Source: JBAROU01 sp049642385 (GTDB lineage Bacteria > Chloroflexota > Dehalococcoidia > DSTF01 > RBG-16-68-14). Taken from it: a stretch of 6,479 nucleotides of DNA. Made by a program: the position numbers and the translations under genes. This document shows positions 1 to 6,131 of this stretch, one piece after another (the stretch's first letter is position 1; each line of letters begins with the position of its first letter). Under the pieces are notes generated by a model. That model saw only the letters and a program-made list of their open reading frames with translations, did no database searches and had not been told where the DNA came from. The stretch is taken from positions 1 through 6,479 of the forward strand of contig JBAROU010000003.1 of assembly GCA_049642385.1 (NCBI GenBank). Reading direction: 5' to 3'.

Positions 1-2
1 TT

Positions 3-626
3 GATGGCTTCAACCTCTACAACGCCATCAAGAGAACTCCATTCAAGTGGCTGGACTTGAACCGCTTATGTACGACTTTGCTTCCAGGCCAAAATATCAC
101 GATGATCCGATACTTCACGGCTCTAGCTCTGGATTTTCCCCACAATAGTCAAGCCTCAACTCGACAAGACATATACCTTCGCGCCCTCCGAACGATCCCA
201 AATCTCACTGTTCACAAGGAGGGCTGGTTTGCTAGTCGCCCCCGCCCGATGCCACGTTTTCCGATCGTTTATCCCAAACCTAGTGAACCCCCAGAGATGG
301 TGATGGTTCAGCGTGTGGAAGAGAAGATTACAGATGTAGATCTGGCGACCAACCTACTAATCGACTGCTTTTCGGATGCCTTTGATGAGGCGGCTGTAAT
401 CTCCAATGACGCCGACCTCGCTCCAGCTATTGAGCAGGTCAGGGGTCGATTCGGAAAGAGGATTGGCGTCATCAATCCACACAGCAGCCACAAAATGAGT
501 GGCTATCTAATCAAAGCCGCGAGCTACCATTACCGAACGATCAACAAAAGCGTCCTGGCAAAATGCCAATTTCCTGCCACATTGGCCGATCCAAATGGAA
601 CGATAACGAAGCCTCCTAGCTGGTGA
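3..626 (+). CDS. NYN-domain (PIN-like, DUF88/LabA-type) nuclease, 5' end missing
   Basis: The reading frame is open to the window edge and begins with D-G-F-N, the family's first strand with its catalytic Asp, so the true start lies just outside. A TTG at 57 is in frame but would delete that motif, so I reject it as the start. The 207 visible residues show the NYN layout: DGFNLYN (1-7), KWLDLNRL (15-22), IRYFTA (35-40), the acidic VDLA (112-115), and AVISNDADLAPAI (131-143) with Asp136 and Asp138. These acidic residues form the metal site of PIN-like RNases. The tail, ending G-T-I-T-K-P-P-S-W, resembles a common NYN subfamily ending. Family knowledge suggests metal-dependent RNA cleavage; the target is unknown. 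The gene is convergent with hisI, 21 bp away. Its GC is near 50% by eye, well below its neighbours, which suggests acquisition by transfer. Family call is firm, role is not. Confidence 0.85.
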   Translation, partial: DGFNLYNAIKRTPFKWLDLNRLCTTLLPGQNITMIRYFTALALDFPHNSQASTRQDIYLRALRTIPNLTVHKEGWFASRPRPMPRFPIVYPKPSEPPEMVMVQRVEEKITDVDLATNLLIDCFSDAFDEAAVISNDADLAPAIEQVRGRFGKRIGVINPHSSHKMSGYLIKAASYHYRTINKSVLAKCQFPATLADPNGTITKPPSW

Positions 627-630
627 GGCT
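610..630. other. Weak hairpin at the NYN/hisI convergent junction
   Basis: A 6-bp inverted repeat (AGCCTC at 610-615, GAGGCT at 625-630) with a 9-nt loop spans the NYN stop codon. It lies where two convergent genes meet and might help terminate transcription, but no T-run follows on either strand, so it is not a standard intrinsic terminator. No better candidate is visible between the two stop codons. Confidence 0.25.
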
Positions 631-647
631 GGGCTCGGTTGCGTAGC

Positions 648-971
648 CTAGGCCAGCGGGTTGTGGAAGCAGGTGCGGGCACCGGTGTGGCAGGCTGGGC
701 CGGCGGGGTGGACGCGCACGACGACGGCGTCGGCGTCACAGTCCGCCGCGACGCTCTCGACGTGGAGGACGTTGCCGGAGGTGTCGCCCTTGCGCATGAG
801 GCGGTTCTCGGCGCGGCTGAAGCGCCAGACCTGCTTCTCCTCGCGGGTGCGGCGGAGCGCCTCTTCGTCCATGTAGAAGAGCGTGAGCACTTCGCCGGAG
901 TCGGCGTCCTGGATGATGGCGGGGATGAGGCCGCCGCCCTTGGCGAAATCCAGCTCGATGTCGTCCGTCAC
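648..971 (-). CDS. hisI: Phosphoribosyl-AMP cyclohydrolase (HisI)
   Basis: A 107-residue cytoplasmic enzyme that opens the adenine ring of PR-AMP to give ProFAR, the third step of histidine synthesis. Visible signatures are GLIPAIIQDADSGEVL (14-29), YMDEEAL (33-39), the RKGDTSGN motif (60-67), the metal-binding DCDAD (77-81) and ACHTGARTCF (93-102). Cys78, Cys94 and Cys101 are the expected zinc ligands, and the Asp77/79/81 set binds Mg. This is the single-domain form: no HisE (PR-ATP pyrophosphatase) domain is fused at the C-terminus, so HisE must be encoded elsewhere. The start is GTG (969-971), chosen because an AGGAGG lies 6 nt upstream. It is the last gene of the his operon, 10 bp after hisF. 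Confidence 0.96.
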   Translation of the reverse strand: MTDDIELDFAKGGGLIPAIIQDADSGEVLTLFYMDEEALRRTREEKQVWRFSRAENRLMRKGDTSGNVLHVESVAADCDADAVVVRVHPAGPACHTGARTCFHNPLA

Positions 972-977
972 GTGTGT

Positions 978-981
978 CCTC

Positions 982-983
<2 letters not shown>
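978..983 (-). promoter_or_regulatory. Shine-Dalgarno of hisI overlapping the hisF stop
   Basis: On the minus strand AGGAGG begins inside the hisF stop codon (tAGGAGG) and lies 6 nt before the GTG of hisI. It fixes the GTG start and implies ribosome hand-over between hisF and hisI. Confidence 0.85.
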
Positions 984-1740
<757 letters not shown>

Positions 1741-1759
1741 GGTAATTCTAGTTAAGTCT

Positions 1760-1803
1760 TGGGGGACACCCCCAGACCCCCGCCAGGGGGCAAAGCCCCC
1801 TGG
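1760..1803. repeat. Paired GC-rich hairpins (REP-like element) between hisA and hisF
   Basis: Two inverted repeats lie side by side in the hisA-hisF gap. The first is TGGGGG-ACA-CCCCCA (1760-1774), a 6-bp stem with a 3-nt loop. The second is a perfect 9-bp stem, CCAGGGGGC (1783-1791) and GCCCCCTGG (1795-1803), with loop AAA. The C-rich linker (1775-1782) and the bases after 1803 repeat the same flavour (gACCCC). The layout resembles dispersed intergenic palindromes of the REP type, but that is recall, not a search. There is no T-run, so it is not an ordinary intrinsic terminator. As RNA within the operon transcript it could stabilise the hisH-hisA part or reduce readthrough into hisF and hisI. 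Confidence 0.75.
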
Positions 1804-1845
1804 ACCCCTGCGGCGCCTCTCGCAAATCTCAGATCTGATCCTAGC

Positions 1846-2571
1846 TCAACCATGCAGGTGCTCCACAGCGGCGAGGGCCTGGCGCAGGTCGACGCGGCCG
1901 TCATAGAGCGCGCGGCCGACGATGGCACCTTCGACGCGGATCCCGGCGAGGCGGACGAGGTGCGCCACCTCCGCGACGCCGCCGGCGGCGATAATCGGCG
2001 CGTCGACGGTACGGACGAGCTCCTCGATCACCTCGAAGTTGGGCGAGGTGAGCGTGCCGTCACGGCCGATGTCCGTGTACACGAAGCGGCGCACGCCGAG
2101 CGCGACGAGGCGTTCGAACAGCTCATCCGCGCGCTGCTCCGTCGCCTCGCGCCAGCCTTCGACGGCGACGAAGCCGTCGCGGGCGTCGATGGAGACGACG
2201 ACGCGCTCGCCGTGGCGGCGGGCGGCTTCGCCGGCTATATCGGGGTCACGCACGACCGCGGTGCCGAGGACGACGCGGTCGGCGCCGGCGTCGAGCCAGC
2301 GGTCGATGGTGGGGAGATCGCGGACGCCACCGCTCACTTGCACCGGCAGGTCGACCGCGGCAATGATGCGCTCGACGGCTTCGGCGTTCATGGGACGTCC
2401 TTCGCGCGCGCCGTCCAGGTCAGCGACGTGGAGACGCAGCGCGCCTTGCTCCACCCAGCCCTGCGCCGTAGCAACGGGATCGTCAGAGAAGACGGTCTCT
2501 TTGTCGTAGTCGCCCTGGAGCAAACGGACACAGCGCCCGCCACGGAGGTCGATCGCGGGGATGATCTCCAT
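1846..2571 (-). CDS. hisA: ProFAR isomerase (HisA)
   Basis: A (beta/alpha)8-barrel of 241 residues that isomerises ProFAR to PRFAR, the substrate of HisF/HisH. MEIIPAIDLRGGRCVRL opens with catalytic Asp8; the second acid is Asp129 in SIDARDG. Phosphate-binding QVSGGVRD (78-85) and the C-terminal-half YTDIGRDGTL and AAGGVAE motifs are in place. I chose the ATG at 2569-2571; the TTG codon immediately before it would give one extra residue and matches the family less well. No Shine-Dalgarno is seen, and the gene starts 15 bp after the stop of the 2TM gene, so translation probably depends on coupling. The motifs with Asp8 and the RDG loops argue for HisA rather than HisF. I see no signs of the bifunctional PriA form, though sequence alone cannot exclude that. 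Confidence 0.96.
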   Translation of the reverse strand: MEIIPAIDLRGGRCVRLLQGDYDKETVFSDDPVATAQGWVEQGALRLHVADLDGAREGRPMNAEAVERIIAAVDLPVQVSGGVRDLPTIDRWLDAGADRVVLGTAVVRDPDIAGEAARRHGERVVVSIDARDGFVAVEGWREATEQRADELFERLVALGVRRFVYTDIGRDGTLTSPNFEVIEELVRTVDAPIIAAGGVAEVAHLVRLAGIRVEGAIVGRALYDGRVDLRQALAAVEHLHG

Positions 2572-2586
2572 CAATGGTTCGTGGCG

Positions 2587-2994
2587 TCAGACGCCGCCGC
2601 GACGGCGGCGCAGCTCGCGCTGGATCAGACGCTCCTCCATCTCGCGCCCCCAGAGGAGCGGCGAGACGAAGTTCGAGACGAACTCCCAAGCGAGAAAGAC
2701 GCCCCAGATCAGCGCGACCCACTGCGCCCAGTTGACGCCGCTGCCTTCGCCGCCGGTGGACCAGTCGAGCAGGACGAAGAGGCCGTTGACGAGCAGGAAG
2801 GTGAAGGCATGGCGGAAGAAGCGCAGCCGGCGTCGCACGCGACGGCGCACCTCCCAGTATTCGCGCGTCTGGTCCTGGTCCATGTCGATCACCTCCTCGT
2901 CGTCATCGCGGCCGAAGCGCACGCCACCCTCCCACGCATGGAGGTGGATGAAGGGCAGGTCGATATCGACGCCTTCGCCGCCACGCGGGCTCAT
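2587..2994 (-). CDS. 2TM-domain membrane protein inside the his operon
   Basis: A 135-residue protein with two predicted membrane helices, about 60-78 (FFRHAFTFLLVNGLFVLLD) and 89-111 (WAQWVALIWGVFLAWEFVSNFVS). The Arg-rich RRRVRRRLRFFRHAF before helix 1, the Asn in the first helix, the W-x-x-W pair and the WG of helix 2 fit the small '2TM domain' family (PF13239 type), whose function is unknown to me. Residues 1-45 are an extra hydrophilic, acidic region (DDDEE at 30-34), and the tail (116-132) is charged and likely helical. By the positive-inside rule both ends should be cytoplasmic. The ATG overlaps the hisH stop by 4 bp (ATGA, 2991-2994), so it is translated as part of the his operon. An internal Met38 is a less likely start because it loses the overlap. 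No link with histidine synthesis is established. Confidence 0.8.
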   Translation of the reverse strand: MSPRGGEGVDIDLPFIHLHAWEGGVRFGRDDDEEVIDMDQDQTREYWEVRRRVRRRLRFFRHAFTFLLVNGLFVLLDWSTGGEGSGVNWAQWVALIWGVFLAWEFVSNFVSPLLWGREMEERLIQRELRRRRGGV

Positions 2995-3659
2995 GCCGTC
3001 TTCGCCCTCGAACCCGCGAGCGACGGCTCGCCGCAGTGGCTGGTCAGGAAGTTACGATAGAGCTGCAGGCCGGCGGCGGCGCTCTTCTCCGGGTGGAACT
3101 GCGTCGCGACCAGGTTGTCACGCGCGATGGCGGTCGGAAAGCTGATGCCATAGTCGGTGCGGCCGATGACGAGCGACTCGTCCTCGATATCGGCGTAGTA
3201 GCCGTGGACGAAGTAGAAGAAGCTCCCGTCCGGGATACCGTCGAAGACGGCGTGCGGACGTACTTGCTGCACGCGGTTCCAGCCCATGTGCGGGATCTTG
3301 AGGCCGCTGGCGCGGTCGATCGGCAGGCGGCGCACGCGGCCGGCGACGACGTCGAGGCAGGGGTGCTCGCCGCCCTCTTCGCTCACGGTGAGGAGCGCCT
3401 GGAGGCCCATGCAGACGCCGAGAAACGGCCGGTCGTTGCGGATGTACTCGCGCAGGGGCTCGACCATGCCGTGCTCCTGGAGGTTGTGCATGGTGTCGGC
3501 GGCGGCGCCAACGCCGGGGACGACGACGGCCGCGGCGGTATCAAGCGCGCGCGGGTCCGAGGTCACCTGCGGTGGGAAGCCGACGTGTTCCACCGCGCGG
3601 GCGACGCTGCGCAGATTGCCCGCCCCGTAATCCAGCACGACGACTCGTTTGTCGGTCAT
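2991..3659 (-). CDS. hisH: Imidazole glycerol phosphate synthase glutaminase subunit (HisH)
   Basis: A class I glutamine amidotransferase (222 aa) that hydrolyses glutamine and channels ammonia to HisF. The nucleophile Cys83 is in FLGVCMGLQ (79-87), and His189 with Glu191 lie in QFHPEKS. LDYGAGNLRSV (9-19), the oxyanion-strand PGVGA (48-52), KIPHMGWNRV (121-130) and VHGYY (151-155) are all present. The last 15 or so residues, after NFL, extend slightly past the usual end. The frame stays open for 124 more codons upstream, but that part has no HisH similarity; I start at ATG 3657-3659, which gives the standard N-terminus. No Shine-Dalgarno precedes it and a -10 box lies 9 nt away, so the mRNA is probably leaderless. 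First gene of the operon visible here. Confidence 0.96.
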   Translation of the reverse strand: MTDKRVVVLDYGAGNLRSVARAVEHVGFPPQVTSDPRALDTAAAVVVPGVGAAADTMHNLQEHGMVEPLREYIRNDRPFLGVCMGLQALLTVSEEGGEHPCLDVVAGRVRRLPIDRASGLKIPHMGWNRVQQVRPHAVFDGIPDGSFFYFVHGYYADIEDESLVIGRTDYGISFPTAIARDNLVATQFHPEKSAAAGLQLYRNFLTSHCGEPSLAGSRAKTA

Positions 3660-3668
3660 GGTGATGGA

Positions 3669-3677
3669 ATTGTAGCA
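3669..3677 (-). promoter_or_regulatory. Extended -10 promoter of the his operon (likely leaderless)
   Basis: Reading the minus strand, TGC-TACAAT gives an extended -10 (TGn before a 5/6 TATAAT match). Nine nucleotides separate the hexamer (3669-3674) from the hisH ATG at 3659, so transcription would start 0-3 nt before the start codon. No good -35 is seen at 16-18 bp, which extended -10 promoters can tolerate. The absence of a ribosome site before hisH agrees with a leaderless message. Confidence 0.6.
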
Positions 3678-3694
3678 CGTGGGAGGAGGGGTGG

Positions 3695-3723
3695 TTGACG
3701 GCCTATCCAAGAGGCGGTAGCAT
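3695..3723 (+). promoter_or_regulatory. Sigma-70-type promoter of the LPETG protein gene
   Basis: TTGACG (3695-3700, 5/6) and TAGCAT (3718-3723, 4/6 including both conserved ends) are separated by exactly 17 bp. The start site would fall near 3730, giving a leader of about 24 nt before the ATG at 3754. This promoter lies back to back with the hisH promoter; the 94-bp intergenic region (3660-3753) serves both. Confidence 0.5.
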
Positions 3724-3753
3724 CGAGCCATCGTTATGAGATAGGCGGAGCCT

Positions 3754-4320
3754 ATGCGGCGCGCGCTGTTGGCACTAATCTTGGTTGGTCTGGCCCTCCA
3801 CGTCGTTCCCAACGCTACTGCTCTTGGGAAAGGCGAGGAAAAGGCCGCAACGTTCACGTTTTCCATCACTGGCGAGACGGGCGATCCGTTGGTCACCGCG
3901 ATCATGATCGATGCCCTTATCGAGATACCAGCACTCGGCATCACCCAAGCGGCTGATGGTGGCCGGGCAGTGATCGGCGGCCTACCGACCTCGTCCGATC
4001 CCGACTGCCCGATACGTGTAGACGTGATCATCAGCGCCGATGGCTACGAGCCGTTCACGTACAAGAATCTCCCTGTCTTTGATGGCACAGACCTCACGCC
4101 CAGGTTGCTGCGTGATCGACCGCAGGTGGATGACTTCACAGATCGACCGCTAGCTGGAGCCCAAGTAAATTGCAATACAACCTTGCCGGAGACAGGACGC
4201 GGTGAGGCGGAGGCTTCCGGTGACTTCGGCACGCTAGCACTCATGCTTATCGCGCTTGGCGTGCTCCTCCTGGCGACGGCTGGCGGTAGTGCTCTCCTGT
4301 TCCGGCACCGACGTAGGTAG
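3754..4320 (+). CDS. Secreted protein with LPETG cell-wall sorting signal
   Basis: A 188-residue exported protein. Residues 1-24 form a signal peptide (RR, then a Leu/Ala/Val-rich core; likely cleavage near Ala21-x-Ala23). The middle (about 32-120) is beta-rich with VDVIISADGYEPFTYKNLPV (89-108), the look of a carboxypeptidase-regulatory-like or CnaB-like Ig fold; this is a fold guess. Cys85 and Cys140 could form a disulphide outside the cell. The end is a textbook sortase signal: LPETG (144-148), an acidic linker, a membrane helix (about 160-183) and RHRRR. After sortase cleavage between Thr and Gly it would be linked to the cell surface. A weak ribosome site, GGAG, lies 3 nt before the ATG. 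Base composition is somewhat lower in GC than the his genes, as in accessory genes. Substrate or partner unknown; no sortase gene is in the window. Confidence 0.75.
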   Translation: MRRALLALILVGLALHVVPNATALGKGEEKAATFTFSITGETGDPLVTAIMIDALIEIPALGITQAADGGRAVIGGLPTSSDPDCPIRVDVIISADGYEPFTYKNLPVFDGTDLTPRLLRDRPQVDDFTDRPLAGAQVNCNTTLPETGRGEAEASGDFGTLALMLIALGVLLLATAGGSALLFRHRRR

Positions 4321-4332
4321 GAACGCACCACT

Positions 4333-4363
4333 CCGACAGCACTCCCCTATCGCCCCCTATAAT
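4333..4363 (+). promoter_or_regulatory. Promoter of the WYL regulator, perfect TATAAT, likely leaderless
   Basis: A perfect -10 (TATAAT, 4358-4363) lies 8 nt before the ATG at 4372, so the transcript should begin at or within 2 nt of the start codon. A weak -35-like CCGACA (4333-4338, 4/6) stands 19 bp upstream. There is no ribosome site before the gene, as expected of a leaderless mRNA. Confidence 0.65.
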
Positions 4364-4371
4364 GTAGGCCC

Positions 4372-5298
4372 ATGAAGCAGATGGACCGGCGGCTGCTGAT
4401 CCTGATGCGCCTGCGCGAGGAGACGCCCGTGCGCGCGAACGACCTCGCGCAGGAGTGCGAGTGCTCCGTGCGCACGATCTACCGCGACATCGATGCGCTC
4501 TGCCAGGCGGGCGTGCCGGTGGCGGCGCTGCCCGGCGAGGGCTATCGCATGGTGCCGGGCTACCATCTGCCGCCGATCACGTTCACCGTCGAAGAGGCGG
4601 TGCAGCTTCTGCTGGGCAGCGACCTGGCGCGCGGGCTAGGCACGCCGGAGCAGCGCGAAGCTGCGCGCTGCGCGGCGGCCAAGGTGGAGACGGCGCTGCG
4701 ACCGGAGACTCGCCTGCAGGTGGACGGGCTGCGCGAGCGGATCCGCGTCTCGCCCTGGATGCAGCAGGAGGCTTCGCCGTGGCTGCCGCTGCTGCAGCAG
4801 GGCGTGATTCAGGACCAGGTACTCCGGCTGCACTACCACGCGTTCGGCTCGGACGAGCTGACTGAGCGCAAGGTGGAGCCATACTTCCTCACCTTTTACG
4901 ACCGCGACTGGCACCTGGTCGCGTACTGCCGCTTGCGCGAAGGAATGCGTGATTTCCGGGCGAGCCGCATCCGGGAGGCCGAGCTGCTGCCCGACCACTT
5001 CGAGCGTCCGGCCAATGTCGGTCTATGGACGGACGATGACGAGCCGCTGACGGAGGTCCGCGTCTGGATCGAGGCTGCATCTGTACCCTGGGCGCGCGAG
5101 TTGGCGGCCTTCGGCTTCGAGCGAGAGGAGCCCACGGAGGGCGGCTCGGTGTTCGTCTACAGCTATCGGGATCTGCGTCGACTGATGCCCTGGCTGCTCC
5201 GGTGGGGCGCGGCGGCGCGGGTGCTGTCGCCGCCGGAGGTGGTGGAGCGGGTGCAGCGCGAGGCGGAGCGCATGGCGCGCAGCTACGCCGAGGGGTAA
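4372..5298 (+). CDS. YafY-type HTH-WYL transcriptional regulator
   Basis: A 308-residue regulator with the standard three-part design. A winged helix-turn-helix (about 5-60; VRANDLAQECECSVRTIYRDIDALCQAGVPV holds the recognition helix) is followed by a helical linker. Next come the WYL domain (about 140-215) and a WCX C-terminal domain (about 225-303). The name-giving motif reads W180-H181-L182 in RDWHLVAYCRLREGMRDFRASRI, so the Tyr is replaced by His; the Arg-x-Phe-Arg and Arg-Ile pattern that forms the ligand pocket is kept. WYL domains bind nucleic acid fragments or nucleotides in studied members; the ligand here is unknown. The gene lies 68 bp before a DinB-family gene on the same strand, a frequent pairing for YafY regulators. 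Start chosen at ATG 4372 because of the adjacent TATAAT and the complete HTH that follows. Confidence 0.92.
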   Translation: MKQMDRRLLILMRLREETPVRANDLAQECECSVRTIYRDIDALCQAGVPVAALPGEGYRMVPGYHLPPITFTVEEAVQLLLGSDLARGLGTPEQREAARCAAAKVETALRPETRLQVDGLRERIRVSPWMQQEASPWLPLLQQGVIQDQVLRLHYHAFGSDELTERKVEPYFLTFYDRDWHLVAYCRLREGMRDFRASRIREAELLPDHFERPANVGLWTDDDEPLTEVRVWIEAASVPWARELAAFGFEREEPTEGGSVFVYSYRDLRRLMPWLLRWGAAARVLSPPEVVERVQREAERMARSYAEG

Positions 5299-5304
5299 GG
5301 ACTA

Positions 5305-5338
5305 CTGACATCCCGTCGTCAAACGTGGCTGGCATACT
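5305..5338 (+). promoter_or_regulatory. TGAC-N8-GTCA operator-like site and -10 box before the DinB gene
   Basis: An inverted repeat, TGAC (5306-5309) and GTCA (5318-5321), sits upstream of a -10-like CATACT (5333-5338) with an extended TG (5330-5331). The first 19 bases from 5305 match the site at 6128 in 16 positions, and the distance to the -10-like box is the same (28 bp start to start). CTGACA alone would be a fair -35, but 22 bp is too long a spacer, so a protein binding site overlapping the -35 region is more likely. Confidence 0.4.
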
Positions 5339-5355
5339 AGACGTATCTCTTCCGA

Positions 5356-5361
5356 TGGAGG
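5356..5361 (+). promoter_or_regulatory. Shine-Dalgarno deciding the DinB start
   Basis: TGGAGG lies 5 nt before ATG 5367. An earlier in-frame ATG at 5355 overlaps this site and has no ribosome site of its own, so the downstream ATG is the likelier start. Confidence 0.7.
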
Positions 5362-5366
5362 ACGCG

Positions 5367-5837
5367 ATGGCCGCGACACCAATCGAAGACTTCAGATCTC
5401 ACTGGGAGTTCGTTCACGGGATGACGCTCGCCTTCGCGGAAGAGGTACCGGACGAGCGATGGGAGTTCTCACCTCATCCGCGTTTCGCGCCGTTCTGCAA
5501 GCAGCTTCGCCATGTCGTGTGTGTGCGTGGCGTCTACAACGACGCGCTCGTCTCCGGCCACGCAGACTTCTCGCGGAAACACGAGCACTACGCCGGAGGC
5601 CTGACGCGGGACGATCTCGTACGCGCCCTTGTCGAGCAACATGAGCAGCTTCTCGCGATCGTTGCGAGCCCAGAACTGAACGCGACGATCGAGGCGTTCG
5701 GCAGATCGTTCAGCTTCGGGGAGTACACTCATGTGATGATCCAGCACGAATCGATCCATCAGGGCCAGTGGAGCATCTACGCCGCGCTGGGCGGGTTCGA
5801 GACGCCGCTGCTGTGGAGGCTGGAGTGGGGGCTGTAG
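5367..5837 (+). CDS. DinB-family four-helix metalloprotein
   Basis: A 156-residue protein with the DinB/YfiT-like pattern: a four-helix bundle and three metal-binding histidines. His49 is in KQLRHVVCVRGVY (45-57), and His127 and His131 are in MIQHESIHQGQW (124-135). The H-x3-H in the last long helix with a single His in the second helix is the family signature. Members bind divalent metal; some act as thiol-dependent S-transferases (bacillithiol or mycothiol), many are uncharacterised, and none of the sequence here identifies the thiol or substrate. The preceding WYL regulator may control it. The ATG at 5367 was chosen for its TGGAGG. No signal peptide or membrane helix, so cytoplasmic. Confidence 0.85.
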   Translation: MAATPIEDFRSHWEFVHGMTLAFAEEVPDERWEFSPHPRFAPFCKQLRHVVCVRGVYNDALVSGHADFSRKHEHYAGGLTRDDLVRALVEQHEQLLAIVASPELNATIEAFGRSFSFGEYTHVMIQHESIHQGQWSIYAALGGFETPLLWRLEWGL

Positions 5838-5850
5838 GCGAAGTGCACAG

Positions 5851-5867
5851 CGGAAGACGGAAGACGG
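5851..5867. repeat. Short 7-bp tandem repeat
   Basis: CGGAAGA is repeated twice and followed by CGG in the 33-bp gap between the DinB gene and the next small gene. It is too short to assign a role and may be chance slippage. Confidence 0.4.
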
Positions 5868-5870
5868 GAC

Positions 5871-6131
5871 ATGCTGCAACTCACGGTTGACCTGACGGCG
5901 TCAGAGATTCTGCGCGACTGCGCCAAGCGAGGGCTCGTCGTCAAGCTCGAGACTATTGAGCGGGGGCGCCAGGGCGCCCGCCACTGGCATCTTGGGTTTC
6001 CCGATATGCCCGGCGTACTTGAGATCACTGACTTGGGCGACACCACGCTACTCAAGGTGGCGGACAATCGCGATGGTGGTTGGGCGAAGGCGCTCGCTCG
6101 AGAACTCGCGCGCAACGCGCCGCACTCCTGA
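5871..6131 (+). CDS. Small protein of unknown function (86 aa)
   Basis: I do not recognise this gene. Codons end mostly in G or C, as in the real genes around it, which supports coding. The product is soluble, without signal or membrane segment. It opens with a likely helix (TASEILRDCAKRG, 9-21), then RHWHLGFPDMPGVLEITDLGDTTLLKVADNRDGGWAKALARELA (37-80), which suggests a small alpha-beta fold ending in a helix. The W-H-L...GVLEIT pattern vaguely recalls small conserved bacterial proteins, but I cannot name a family. No clear ribosome site precedes the ATG, and the gap to the DinB stop is 33 bp, so it may be cotranscribed with the DinB gene. The next gene's upstream element overlaps its stop codon. 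Confidence 0.65.
   Translation: MLQLTVDLTASEILRDCAKRGLVVKLETIERGRQGARHWHLGFPDMPGVLEITDLGDTTLLKVADNRDGGWAKALARELARNAPHS

Noticed and set aside
1760..1803. Reading the double hairpin as an intrinsic terminator of hisA
   Set aside because: No T-run follows on the transcribed strand, and the two essential genes downstream have no convincing promoter of their own.
1759..3060. A 433-codon open frame on the plus strand, opposite hisA and the 2TM gene
   Set aside because: It lies antisense to genes with clear catalytic motifs and coupled starts, has no ribosome site, starts inside the hairpin region and has a low-complexity Asp/Ala/Arg-rich product typical of GC-rich shadow frames.
3660..4031. A 124-codon upstream extension of hisH
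   Set aside because: It has no HisH similarity, runs antisense across the LPETG protein gene and over the promoter; the standard HisH N-terminus begins at ATG 3657-3659.
5202..5366. Upstream extension of the DinB frame overlapping the WYL gene
   Set aside because: The extension is Gly/Ala-rich shadow sequence within the WYL coding region; TGGAGG at 5356-5361 points to ATG 5367.
5892..5904. Palindrome CTGACG-G-CGTCAG near the start of the 86-aa gene
   Set aside because: It contains TGAC and GTCA but with 3-nt rather than 8-nt spacing, lies within coding sequence, and has no promoter geometry like the two listed sites; probably chance.
5964..5979. GC-rich inverted repeat GGGCGCC-AG-GGCGCCC
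   Set aside because: It is inside the coding frame of the 86-aa protein, has almost no loop and no T-run; not a terminator.
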